NCBI GenBank assembly: GCA_036936605.1
Contig: JAUPFV010000002.1
Location: forward strand, 217,861,046 to 217,925,045
Origin: Limnanthes douglasii subsp. nivea
Lineage: Eukaryota > Streptophyta > Magnoliopsida > Brassicales > Limnanthaceae
Length of the DNA: 64,000 nucleotides
Direction: 5' to 3'
Shown here: positions 12,243 to 23,390 of the stretch, piece by piece
How positions within the stretch are numbered: position 1 is the stretch's first letter
Layout of the letters: each line of letters begins with the position of its first letter
Notes under the pieces: model-generated
What the model was told of the DNA's origin: nothing
Seen by the model: only the letters and a program-made list of their open reading frames with translations
Databases searched by the model: none
Translations under genes and position numbers: made by a program

Positions 12243-12933
12243 GTCCATGACTCATCAAGCGTTGGTACTTGATTGGAGTGGATAGTGGAGCTAAGGAACA
12301 GGCGCAGGATGGTCGAGTGAGTAGATAGATCTGCTGTAAAAGCTCTACCACTCAGGTGGAGCAAATTCTGATTAGAGTGAGTGGATGAAAGTCAATTGAG
12401 AGGAGGCTAAGTGGTACTTTGTTCGAGAGGAGGATTTGTTAGGGTGGCGACCAAACGGAACGCGATGGTGGTAATATTCGATATTCTCGGAAGTCGAACA
12501 TGATGAACCAGTGGTCGTGCTCAAGATGAATGATCTACTCTATACATCCTAGTTCGGAGCGTCCATGACTCATCAAGCGGTGGTACTTGATTGAAGTGGA
12601 TAATGGAGCTAAGGAACAGGACCAGGATGGTCGAGTGAGTAGATAGATCCGCTGTAAAAGCTCTACCACTCAGGTGGGGCAAATTCTGATTAGAGTGAGT
12701 GGATGAAAGTCAATTGAGAGGAGGCCAAGTGGTACTTTGTTCGAGAGGATGATTTGTTAGGGTGGCGACCAAAGTCCCACATCCCACATCGGTTAAACAT
12801 GGGAAGGATCAGTGGTATATAAGTAAGAACGTACCTCAACTAGTATGAGGCCTTTTGGTAGTGGACCAAATGCAAAGCCTTGAGGGCCTTCGGGTGCCAA
12901 AGAGGACAATATCATACTAGTGTTGAGATCGGT

Positions 12934-13139
12934 CACGTGGTATCAGAGCGCCAGGCCCAGACGGAACGCGATGGTTGTAATATTCGATATTCTTGGAAGT
13001 CGAACATGATGAACCAGTAGTCGTGTTGAGATCGGTCACGTGGTATCAGAGCGCCAGGCCCAGACGGAACGCGATGGTTGTAATATTCGATATTCTCGGA
13101 AGTCGAACATGATGAACCAGTAGTCGTGCTCAAGATGAA
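12934..13139 (+). repeat. 103-bp tandem duplication inside the TRIM internal region
   Basis: The block starting cacgtggtatcagagcgcc and running through gaaccagtagtcgtg occurs twice, at 12934 and 13037. The first copy ends in gtgttgagatcggt, which is LTR sequence, so the duplication joins internal and LTR sequence at a GTG shared by both. The same structure recurs at about 14311-14520, with an extra 17-bp repeat of the primer site. Confidence 0.85.
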
Positions 13140-13363
13140 TGATCTACTCATTCCATTTTAGTTCGGAGCGTCCATGACTCATCAAGCGGTGGTACTTGAT
13201 TGGAGTGGATAGTGGAGCTAAGGAACAGGCGCATGATGGTCGAGTGAGTAGATAGATCCGCTGTAAAAGCTCTATTGCTCAGGTGGAGAAACTTCTGATT
13301 AAAGTGAGTGGATGAAAGTCAATTGAGAGAAGGCTAAGTGGTATTTTGTTCGAGAGGAGGATT

Positions 13364-13601
13364 TTTTAGGGTGGCGACCAAAGTCCCACATCCCACATCG
13401 GTTAAACATGAGAAGGATCAGTGATATATAAGTAAGAACGTACCTCAACTAGTATGAGGCCTTTTGGTAGTGGACCAAATGCAAAGACTTGAGGGCTTTC
13501 AGGTGCCAAAGAGGACAATATCATACTAGTGTTGAGATCAGATGTGATCTTACTTATATACGGGGGCGTTATATGCGGACCGGACCCCCATATTCCCAAC
13601 A
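13364..13601 (+). repeat. TRIM LTR, shared central copy
   Basis: Full length. Its first bases are TTTTAGGG rather than TGTTAGGG. It is the 3' LTR of the left unit and the 5' LTR of the right unit. Confidence 0.88.
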
Positions 13602-14756
13602 CGTGGTATCAGTGGAGCGTCCATGACTCATCAAGTGTTGGTACTTGATTGGAGTGGATAGTGGAGCTAAGGAACAGGCGCAGGATGGTCGAGTGAGTAG
13701 ATAGATCCGCTGTAAAAGCTCTACCACTCAGGTGGAGCAAATTCTGATTAGAGTGAGTGGATGAAAGTCAATTGAGAGGAGGCTAAGTTGTACTTTGTTC
13801 GAGAGGAGGATTTGTTAGGGTGGCGACCAAACGGAACGCGATGGTGGTAATATTCGATATTCTCGGAAGTCGAACATGATGAACCAGTGGTCGTGCTCAA
13901 GATGAATGATCTACTCTATACATCCTAGTTCGGAGCGCCCATGACTCATCAAGCGGTGGTACTTGATTGAAGTGGATAGTGGAGCTAAGGAACAGGACCA
14001 GGATGGTCGAGTGAGTAGATAGATCCACTGTAAAAGCTCTACCACTCAGGTGGGGCAAATTCTGATTAGAGTGAGTGGATGAAAGTCCAATTGAGAGGAG
14101 GCTAAGTTGTACTTTGTTCGAGAGGAAGATTTGTTAGGGTGGCGACCAAAGTCCCACATCCCACATCGGTTAAACATGGGAAGGATCAGTGGTATATAAG
14201 TAAGAACGTACCTCAACTAGTATGAGGCCTTTTGGTAGTGGACCAAATGCAAAGCCTTGAGGGCCTTCGGGTGCCAAAGAGGACAATATCATACTAGTGT
14301 TGAGATCGGTCACGTGGTATCAGAGCGCCAGTGGTATCAGAGCGCCAGGCCCACACGGAACGCGATGGTTGTAATATTCGATATTCTCGGAAGTCGAACA
14401 TGATGAACCAGTAGTCGTGTTGAGATCGGTCACGTGGTATCAGAGCGCCAGGCCCAGACGGAACGCGATGGTTGTAATATTCGATATTCTCGGAAGTCGA
14501 ACATGATGAACCAGTAGTCGTGCTCAAGATGAATGATCTACTCATTCCATTTTAGTTCGGAGCGTCCATGACTCATCAAGCGGTGGTACTTGATTGGAGT
14601 GGATAGTGGAGCTAAGGAACAGGCGCATGATGGTCGAGTAGTAGATAGATCCGCTGTAAAAGCTCTATTGCTCAGGTGGAGAAACTTCTGATTAAAGTGA
14701 GTGGATGAAAGTCAATTGAGAGAAGGCTAAGTGGTACTTTGTTCGAGAGGAGGATT

Positions 14757-14993
14757 TGTTAGGGTGGCGACCAAAGTCCCACATCCCACATCGGTTAAAC
14801 ATGGGAAGGATCAGTGGTATATAAGTAAGAACGTACCTCAACTAGTATGAGGCCTTTTGGTAGTGGACCAAATGCAAAGCCTTGAGGGCCTTCGGGTGCC
14901 AAAGAGGAAAATATCATACTAGTGTTGAGATCGGTTGTGTTCTTACTTATATACGGAGGCGGAATATGCGGACCGGACCCCATATTCCCAACA
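14757..14993 (+). repeat. TRIM LTR, right outer copy
   Basis: Full length, tgttaggg to cccaaca, directly followed by the right TGGTA target duplication. Confidence 0.9.
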
Positions 14994-14998
14994 TGGTA

Positions 14999-15489
14999 AC
15001 ATAAAATAGTGATAACCACATTAGTTTACTAATATGATTTTTTGAAGGAATCAGTTATGTTTTCTCTTGAAAGATATGCTTAATTTTTTTAATTTCTAAA
15101 AATCATTAAAACTTTTAATCTTAAAAATACTACCGTTTTTTTTATCATATAATTTAAATACATATCTTTTTATTTTTAGATTAGGTCATTGAATATACTA
15201 GGACAAATGACAAGACAATACATGTGAGAGACTAGAAAAAAGAAATGTTGTTGCGAAGGTGAGGTGGGATGCATAACGACCTCGACACAAGAGCAACAAC
15301 TTGTCTTAATTTTTATTTTCTATTTTATCTATTATGTAAAGAGCTATCCAACTTTTTTTTCAAACACACATAACTCATATTTGACATTGATAAATATAAC
15401 ATCATTAAGTACTATAAGGCTCTAGAACTATTAATTTAAATACATTATTATGAATGAGTAATCTATTTTTGGTACCTCCAAAACATTTT
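14999..15489. other. AT-rich DNA, nothing recognised
   Basis: No gene or repeat was recognised between the TRIM array and the Copia remnant. Confidence 0.45.
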
Positions 15490-16870
15490 TACCTCAAACT
15501 TTAAACACTTAATCTCATTAGAATGTGATTCATGTCGATTTGTTAAACATCATTGTTTTCAGTCATATTCTCGTATCAATAAACCGGTCGCATCTCCTTT
15601 TGACTTAGTTCATTAAAATGTTTGTGGTTCTTGTTTGATAATTTTAAATTCGATTTTAAGTATATTATTAGTATGTCGATGAGTATTTTTGAGTTCCACA
15701 GTTTTATTTAATGTAATTCGTTATGAGTTATTTTAAATATTTTGTAATTTTTATGCATAAATTAATACTCAATTTAATTGTTTAATTCATATTTTTAGAA
15801 GTGATAATGGTAAAAAGTATTTTTCAACTGTATTTCAATCATTTATAGAAGAACATGGAATTTTACATCAAACCTCTTGTGTGGACATATCATCTTAAAA
15901 TAGTATCGCTGAAAGAAAAAATATACATCTTCTAAAGTTGCTTGTGCATTTTTTCAAATGAAAATACCAATTTTTTTGGCAGATTCTATTTATGCTATTT
16001 TCAATTAACTGAATGATGTCTATAGTCTTCTATAGTAATATTCTATATTATGTGTTTTTTCCTTCAAAACCTTTATTCCCTATTAAAATCCGCATATTGG
16101 TTGTACTTGCTTTGTAAGTTGTGTTAGTCCTAATCGTACAAAAGTAGATCATAAATATTTATTTATTTTGGATACTCTAGAGTTCAAAAAATATAGGTGT
16201 ATGATGTTTCTAACGATGTTAATTTTTTTTTGGATATGTTCTATTTTTCCATTTTTCCTAATGTTAACCTTCAAACAAATAATGAAGATGCTGACCTATT
16301 TATTTATACCACACTTCAATGCCATAGTGTTAATAAATCTGTCACACTTTCTCCACCATCTCGACCTCCCATTATACATATTTATTATCAACGTACAACA
16401 CCTCCTCTCACACACCCAGTACCAATTTTTTCGTCTCCGAGTCCAGTTATAAATAATAGAGTCCAACTCTATCTTCCTATTACATTTAAAAAATATAAAA
16501 GATAATCAATTTAGTAAATTTAATCTTTTGTAAGATATGATCCTTTATCACTTTCTACGAGAGTATTTCTTGCATCTCGTGATTTTATTTATGTTTTAAA
16601 AACTATTTGGGAAGCTTTATGTTATTTTGGCTGCACTGTACATTCCTTCTAAACCCGTATTTCATGAATGAAATAATCATATCGATATTGATTGTCATAT
16701 CATATGTAAAAAGCTCCAACAACATATTGTTCATATATCATATGTCAAAACATGATAACTATGAGATATATTTACAAAAAAACATTAAATAAATCACATA
16801 TTAGTTATAATTAGAACAAAATGAGCATGAATAATATTTATGCTCCATCTTGAAGGGAAGTGTGATTTTG
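15490..16870 (+). pseudogene. Ty1/Copia retrotransposon remnant (integrase to RNase H, deleted)
   Basis: Reading the plus strand across frameshifts gives Copia landmarks in order. They are a pre-integrase CESC.-like HH stretch with NKPVASPFDLVH; the integrase core RSDNGK.YF with a following EHGILHQTSC and IAERK; GCTCFVS with P..TK.D; a V..DV.FF stretch near 16,210; a proline-rich linker; LSTRVFLASRDF..VLKT..EAL; IDCHI...LQQ.I from the RNase H tail; and NNIYAPS beside a purine tract near 16,840-16,860. Several domains, including most of the reverse transcriptase, are deleted. Two short open stretches at 16168-16505 are pieces of this. It is inactive and highly decayed. Confidence 0.75.
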
Positions 16871-17061
16871 TTTCAATCTTCACTTTAGTGTTTCGATCAA
16901 GTTTGAACTTCAAGTACTTTCACATAAGCCTGAGGGGAAATGTATATCATAAAAAGATAAAATATGAAACAAAATTGTATTTTATGAAAAAAAAAACGTA
17001 ATCCAAAAACAAACATAATATTTCTTATTTAGTTGCGATAATAGAATATAACATTTTTCCT

Positions 17062-17975
17062 CATTATTAAAAAAGAGTGGAAATCCCAACATTTAAGTTT
17101 TGGAAATTTGCTGAAACTTAACCTAAGTGATGATTAACTTTATGTGAGTGTGACATGAAGGAACAGAGCTTCCATTTTTTATTTGCAAAGTCAAAACTAA
17201 TCAATAAAAACAACAAAAACAAATTCAATTGGACAACATAAACTTTAATATGGTTCAAATTGTGAATAAATCTTATATTTTGAGCAAAACACCATTGATT
17301 TTATATAAAATAAAGATTATAAAGAATATTCGTAAACACATCGAACACAAGCACTTAAATATACTTATTTCTAAAGCTTTTCAAGCTTACAAAGAGAACT
17401 CTCGAATTTTAATATTTCTCTCAAGGTTTAACTCTTATGAAAGTTCTTGAATTTATTTCTCTCTTTAAAAATAAATAATGCTCTATATATTCACGAAACC
17501 ACCCCAAATATAACTTCTTACTTCTTTTTTATATTTATACAACTAAGGATGAGTGAAGTAATTACTTTAGGCTCAAGATAATAACAACCAATTTGCTCCC
17601 ATAAACATCTGAGAGATAGTGAAACTAGCCTCCTGACATTTGGCTTGTACTATTCCTTACAAGTAGTGACACCAACCTATGATTCCATATGCCAGTACTA
17701 TTTTTGACCAAACTCCAGGGTCAAGCAGATCAAAAAAATTTAGATCAACAATTGAAGTTTCCCATCATTTCAAGTTCTTCTTATAATATCAAATTCAATT
17801 TCAACTTGTAACATATAAGTATCTTTAGAAGTTTCGACAAGTAAAGTGTATGACCCTAAGTTCTAGCAGTTAATAAACACGCTCTTAGGTTCCAACAATA
17901 AGATTTACCCCATAAGTTCCAGCAGATAAAATCCATGCACTTAGGTTCCAGCAAAGCAAATACACATATGTCTTG
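17062..17975 (-). repeat. Copia LTR (3' LTR of the minus-strand element)
   Basis: Aligns by eye along its length with 29314-30242. Shared landmarks include gtggaaatc, gatgattaact, gtgtgaca, ggctcaa, gtagtg.cacc and cacttaggttcca. The boundaries are approximate. Confidence 0.65.
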
Positions 17976-18049
17976 GTAGAGCTCTCGTTGCACTTACATC
18001 TCGAGTGAGCTCATGCTTCAGTAAAATTGAGCATACATCTAATAATTTT

Positions 18050-18850
18050 CCACATAGTATTACAATGACTCCGGTATCCATTACATGATGCCTTAAGTTC
18101 TCCTTAACATAAATCTTTAACCAACCTGATTCTCATACTTGAAAAAGTCTCACATATTACATGAACTGAAACTAATAGTGCACTAGTGAGAACATTATAA
18201 TAATTTTCCTCACTTGAAACCTTTACAACCTTCACTTGATTTCTCTCCATTATATTTCGGATGAAGCAAAGCTTTATATCTATATTCTTAGCTTGATCAT
18301 GAAACTACAAGCTCTTCATCAAGTGAAAAAACCTGGTATTATCACTGAACAATGCTACTTCTTGCTCTATACCAATTATCCCATTTAGTTATCCTTTCAA
18401 CCATATATATTCCTTCATTTCATTCGAATCATATTTATTAATCTTTTTTAGATGAAAATACAACAACCTTCTGAAGGTAAAATTTCTATCTAATCACTCT
18501 ACCAATCATAATAAACAAATAACCCAAAGTTAACTTCTTAGTATAAAGACAACATGCATAATAAGAGTCAACATACCGCATCAACATCTCATCGTATTTT
18601 TACCTTTACTTATAACATAAGCTAATGTTAGTCGAAACCTTTAAGTATCTTATGAGCCTTTTAAAGGCTTACCGATGAAGCTTTCATGGATCAACCATAA
18701 ATCTACTTAAAATGACGATTGATTATGCAAGATCAGGTCTCATTTATATTATTACGTACATAATGATTCCGATGATTTTTCCATATGGTTCTTAGTAGTA
18801 CTATGTTTCAAATGGGCACCAATAGGGTCCTAACGCTTCAGATTTTAGAC
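18050..18850 (-). pseudogene. Copia RNase H and reverse transcriptase C-terminal remnant
   Basis: The minus strand reads EYIWLKG.LN..GIEQ.VALFSDN, then AKNIDIKL.FIR, then VKVVKVSSEEN...VLT.AL. This is the usual C-terminal RNase H order of Copia elements. Upstream in frame are traces of the domain's strands. It is interrupted by stops. Confidence 0.7.
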
Positions 18851-19232
18851 ATGCCAATTTTTTTGACAACCTTCTGTATGTATTCTTGCGCGACCTTTAA
18901 GCTATTCGATTGACTCTTCAGATTCACTTCAAAGGCATATCAAGTACTATCTATCATGGTTAGCTCTTCCAAAGATATTTTGATAGAGCTAAGGGGGCTA
19001 TTGGATCATATCAGATATCTACAGGGGTATACTAAAGCAATTCTGTTTTTATTCGAAGGGGAAATTCAGACATAATGAACATAACTCAAGTGGACCCATG
19101 ACTCAGCTGTTCGCCAAGCACCTTAGTTCTTGGGCTTGGGGGCTCATGTGATTGACCCGAATATAAGATCTGATCCGCATGACCTATGGGTCATAGAAAA
19201 CATATAAATACCCAACAAAAAATATTAAATGG

Positions 19233-19614
19233 GTTGGTGATGTAGACTAGAAAGTCCAAACAAAAACCATTTTAATTTAATTTTATTTTATTCAAATATT
19301 TTATGTTATTTAAATCAAATCTAATTGTATTAAGATTTGATTTGATTTTATTTTAAAACATTTATTTTATTTCCTTGTATTTTAATTTAGGGTTTTGAGC
19401 AGCTCTTATATAAAACCTCATATACCTTAAGATTTAAATAAGTTGGAATAATATATGTTTTATCTCTAAAAGTTTCAGTATTTGTTATCCTTAAATTAGG
19501 GTTTCATCATGTTATCCTTGAATTAGATTTGATTTAAATAACATAAGATATTTGAATAAAATAAAATTAAATTTAAAAGGATTTTGTTTAGACTTTCTGG
19601 TCTACATTAGTTGG
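19233..19614. mobile_element. 372-bp fold-back element with about 90-bp inverted arms, GTTGG duplication
   Basis: The element is 19238-19609. The left arm starts TGATGTAGACTAGAAAGTCC; the right arm in reverse starts TAATGTAGACCAGAAAGTCT. The two match for about 90 bp with only a few differences. GTTGG flanks it on both sides (19233-19237, 19610-19614). The sister LTR at 25,700-25,730 has the empty site, reading AATATTAATTGGGTTG then CACTTTTT with no insert. The centre (about 190 bp) holds a TATATAAAA motif and no coding sequence. A one-armed relative occurs at 35733. Confidence 0.82.
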
Positions 19615-19744
19615 ACTTTTTGTAGAAACATTAAATACAAGCATACACCTCATTCTCTCATTACTCTCTAAAAATACACTTAATATCGACCAACTAAAGG
19701 AACCTCCCTCCTTTACCCATGAACCATATTTTTCCTTTATCAAA

Positions 19745-19764
19745 TTGACGACCACAATGGGAGC
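19745..19764 (+). other. Candidate primer-binding site of the Tat-like element
   Basis: ttgacgaccacaatgggagc lies directly after the presumed 5' LTR and about 50-250 bp before the gag-like reading frame. It resembles the TGGCGACCAC-type sites of Tat-lineage elements. Confidence 0.5.
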
Positions 19765-19799
19765 TAAATGTACCTGAATAACTCTATTAAAAACCTTAC

Positions 19800-20840
19800 T
19801 TGTCATTCAAAGTTTGGGATATCTTTGGGAGTGAGCATGCTATTGTGTCTCATGTCAATCACAACACGGAGGAAAGACCATTCATGCAAGATGAACGTGA
19901 TCAGTTAAGAGTTGAGATTAAAGCTCTGAGATCCCAAAGGCAGGCTAAAAGATCACTGAAAAAAATCCGATGTGGGAGGTATATCTACAGATAAGCATGT
20001 GGACAATAACAAACAAGGTGAAAATGATCAATCCCCAAAGGATCATATTAAAACTAAAAAGGTGCATCAGACAGAACAAGTAATGTGTACATTTGATTCT
20101 TCTGATAGTTCAAACAATGCTTCTGACTATGATGGGTCTTCTTCATCCAGTAGTGAGGAGGGCCGTAAGAAAAATAAAATAAGTTTAACTAAGAAACATT
20201 CAAGGAAAAAAGACAGGAAGGGAAAAATGAAAAAGAATAAATATCAGAGGAAAAATAAAGGGATTGGCGGATCACGGTATTGATCATCTACTTGCTACCC
20301 AGTCCAAACCAGCTATATTTCCCACTCCTGATGAATATACTGTATTTACTTGTAACCATAATTGGAGGCAATCACTTTTATCTTAAAAAATACTCTCCAT
20401 ACATTTTCCCAAACAATTTAATAACTTGAAAATGAAAAAGTATAATGGAAGTAAAGACCCTGATGACCAGTTTGAGTAGTTTAATTTTTTTATGATGAAC
20501 TTTGATGATGATGATAAACTTTTATGTCGGGCTTTCTCTCAAACTTTCAAAGTAAGTGCCTTTAAATGGTATAATAGTTTACCACGTTGATCTATAAAGA
20601 ACTTTGATGTGGTTTGGATGACAGTTCGAAGAAAATCCGTGGTGAGTAAGGAGCTTAAAGGGAATGGTGACACTATCATCCATTGTTCCCAAGAGCCGAA
20701 TGAATCTTCGAAAGAATATATCAACTGTTTTGTGAATACAAAGTATAAATTGGCTGATCATTTTGAACAAGTGGTTATCGCCTCTCTAAGGCAAGACTTA
20801 AATCTGGGTAATCTCGTCATCCATTTTCTTAGAAACATCT
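19800..20840 (+). pseudogene. Gypsy gag-like coding remnant
   Basis: An acidic/serine-rich and then lysine-rich stretch (about 19,990-20,280) precedes a retrotransposon gag core reading YNGSKDPDDQFE.F, L.CRAFSQTF, FKWYNSLP..SI.NFD and EYI..F in sequential plus-strand frames (20,430-20,790). The pattern (Y.G..DP..H...F, CRAF..TL, A..W...LP..SI..F) is the conserved capsid core of Tat-like Gypsy elements. At least three stops break it. Confidence 0.65.
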
Positions 20841-21060
20841 TGTAATTCTCTTTTCTTCTTGGATAATTGATCATTGGCACTCTTCTCATTGATCAGTTTT
20901 TTATTCAAAGAGTCAATTTCTTTGGAAGTGGTAGATTGCAATTTGGTATAACTATCCTGGGATTTTTCAAAACCAAACTTAAACTTGTACCAAATCACCA
21001 TTAAGATGATTATTTTCCATGCCCAAAGTCTCATCCTTGCTCTGTTCGACCGTAATGTAA
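20798..21060 (-). pseudogene. Coiled-coil coding fragment, transposon-derived
   Basis: The minus strand encodes a Lys/Glu/Ser-rich amphipathic segment (KSQDSYTKLQSTTSKEIDSL, then KKLINEK..NDQLSKKKREL). Its frame continues upstream with several stops. It resembles the coiled-coil regions of plant transposon ORFs, but I cannot assign a family. Confidence 0.4.
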
Positions 21061-21649
21061 TCTTTCAGGCCTCAATTTTCAGTACGAAAAGAAACGATGT
21101 CGCGGGGTTGAGATCTGACTTGTCTCTCCAAGTCAACGATTAGGCTTATATAACCTAAAACTACATATCCCAGAGCATCATGCTTACTATAAAATTCAAA
21201 ATATTTCCATCACGAGTCACAAAAATTGCATTGGTAGTTGATTGGGGGAAGTCTTGTCAAAATCCTCTTTATCAAACTCACTAAAATACAAATTTCCTAT
21301 GTCATATAATTTAACTTCACCTTCAGAAAAAGGCTGTCACCAGCAGGAAGCACTAGAGGGGGAGGACCAAAATGTACCTCAGTGGGAAGGAATTTTCATG
21401 GGAGCAATGACAGGCTAAACTTTGGGTCAGAGTATGATCTCTGAACCAATGACAACTTGTCTTCTTCTTTTTCTCTCTCTTAGTACTACCCTCCATGCTC
21501 ATCTTCTACCATTTCTTCTTCTTAACCCTTGGAGAGTGTGATGGATTTTTAGCCTCACCTACAGTAACCACAACAACATCCAACAATGCAACATGAATCT
21601 CTCATGGTAGTCCCGAACTACCCACACCGGGAATCCCTTGAGAGAGATA

Positions 21650-23390
21650 TTCACCGTTTTTATTTTTCTTCTTAATTTTGTCAAGATGGATATGAGCCTT
21701 CTTAAAACCCTCAGCAGTCCAATTTTCCAAGGGTAGATTGAAAACCTTGACCCAAATAGGGAATTCCTTGTGAAGGTCTTTGATGAGAACGAAAAGAGGA
21801 GCCTAATTCTTGAGAATGATTAAGTTACCACCAAAATGCCAATGAGACTTTTCCAACACTTTCTTGGCCATCTCTTCTGATCCAAATTTGAAGAGAAAAT
21901 ATCATTCGGGAAGAGATTTAAAATCCATGAGACCATACTTCCTCCACAAAGATTCCACATTTTCTTTTAGAAGGGTGAAATTCTGGGGTTGAGTAAGGAA
22001 ATACCCCGATAAACAAGATTTCCATAAATCCGACGATCCCATAGCCGACTCATTCAAAATGAAATCCTTTCCATCATGCTCCATAAGGTTAAGACCGATA
22101 ACCAAAGGAGAACGATTATCTAGATATCCCGCTACTATACTAGCATAAGAAGAAGTAGATATAATATTCGGCCGAGATTTTAAAATGACGTTACCCAATG
22201 AATTTGAAGCCATAGAAGGAGCTTTGTGGGCTTGGGCTAATTTGTTTAAAAGCTTCCTCCTCTTTAGGAATTTTTTGGTATTACCAAAATTCCTAATGAG
22301 GGAATAGGGTTTGTATGAAGAGCCCGCTCCAAGCAAACCCTTCTTCTTATTTTTCACCGGCCCAGCAATGGAAACAATTTATGTTTGCCCAATAACAGAA
22401 GAAGCCCGACCCAACATAAGAGACTGATGACCCATTTTCAAAATACCCGTTTGCGAATCAGAAGAGACATTTACTCCATTGAAACCCAATCTAGAATCTG
22501 TAACCTTTTCTTCCTCATTCGAAAAACCATTTTTATCCTTACAACCCATATGACCAGAGGAACGATGACCAAAGGTATCAGAATATGAAATCGGAAACTT
22601 TCTTAGAGGAGACGATTGACGAGCCAAATGCTGCAAAAGATCCTTCTTAGAGGACAATCATATCAAGGAGTTACTGAAGTCAGGGGCACAACTGCCAGAG
22701 GAAGATGAAGCGTAGCCAGTACGATATCGAAAGTCATCCAACCCAGAAGAGGAGAATTTAGACCCAAGGAGAGAGGTCTGATTGAGAGACCTAAGGATAA
22801 TCAATTTTTAGAGATGTGATAAAGAAGAAGATCCTGGACGAGCAATTTTAAACTTAGGGCAGAATCACCTCCAGGGTTCTGAGTCGACAATCTAGAAGGG
22901 ATATCATTAATGGAGGACACCAGGTTTTCATTAAACCATTTCAAAGCAATAGAAAGCCCAACACAACCCGAGGTGACAACCGGAATATGAGGAGGTTGAA
23001 TGAGACCGTTTGTTGATGAAAATTCCAATCGGGGCAGCTCAGGGAGAAGGTTTTCCAGCGACAGGAGATACACCTTCAATTCAGGAGAAGGGATATTCTA
23101 AAACAGAATCTGGCCATGGCCAGACTCCATGTGATGTCTGGCCAGGGCAAGAGTCTGCTTGACAAATTCTTCATGATGGATTTGATGGTGACATGAGGCA
23201 GCAAACGGGAGACTTAGAGAGGAGCAGAAAACCGGCAAAAGGGAGGGCTTATTTTCACCAAGGAAAGGAGGTCTGGTTGATGAGGGAAACGATGCCAATA
23301 AAGAAGAGAAAGCTCTTGTTCTGATAGGAGAAAAGGTGTCGGTCTTCCCCGAGGGTTTCGTAGGACGCAACAAATCAGAGGACACCATTG
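21650..23390 (-). pseudogene. LINE-type ORF1 (DUF4283-like) remnant
   Basis: From a plausible start near 23,385 (MVSSDLLRP) the minus strand encodes a Ser/Pro-rich leader. Then comes the typical plant L1 ORF1 core: W.SCL.GYFL, a V..LW.KYGL element near 21,950, F.FGSEEMA..VL..SHWHFGGNL at about 21,830-21,900, and PIWVKVFNLPL.NWTAEG at about 21,680-21,750. Stops and frameshifts divide it into pieces (22801-23079, 22379-22657, 21902-22357). The knuckle and any endonuclease/RT are absent. It is opposite in direction to the gag remnant beside it. Confidence 0.65.

Larger units (their letters stand above)
11989..14998 (+). mobile_element. Tandem TRIM retroelement array bounded by one TGGTA target duplication
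   Basis: A terminal-repeat retrotransposon in miniature has become a tandem array. LTRs begin TGTTAGGGTGGCGACC and end ATTCCCAACA. Full or nearly full copies lie at 11994-12225, 13364-13601 and 14757-14993. 3'-truncated copies lie at 12755-12933 and 14132-14310, and 19-bp LTR stubs at 12437-12455 and 13813-13831. Internal segments start with an initiator-Met-type primer site (tggtatcagagc) and end in a purine tract (gagaggaggatt) before the next LTR. The array's outer flanks, 11989-11993 and 14994-14998, are both TGGTA. It encodes no protein. Segment 11994-13363 is repeated as 13364-14756 with the same internal junctions. Confidence 0.9.

Noticed and set aside
12933..13602. Open stretches in the TRIM array that look like small proteins
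   Set aside because: They recur because the DNA repeats, contain primer-site and LTR sequence, and match no protein. TRIM elements are non-coding.
11994..14993. Cassandra-type TRIM with an embedded 5S rRNA domain
   Set aside because: I looked for 5S internal promoter boxes in the LTRs and did not see them. The LTRs share only the general TRIM features.
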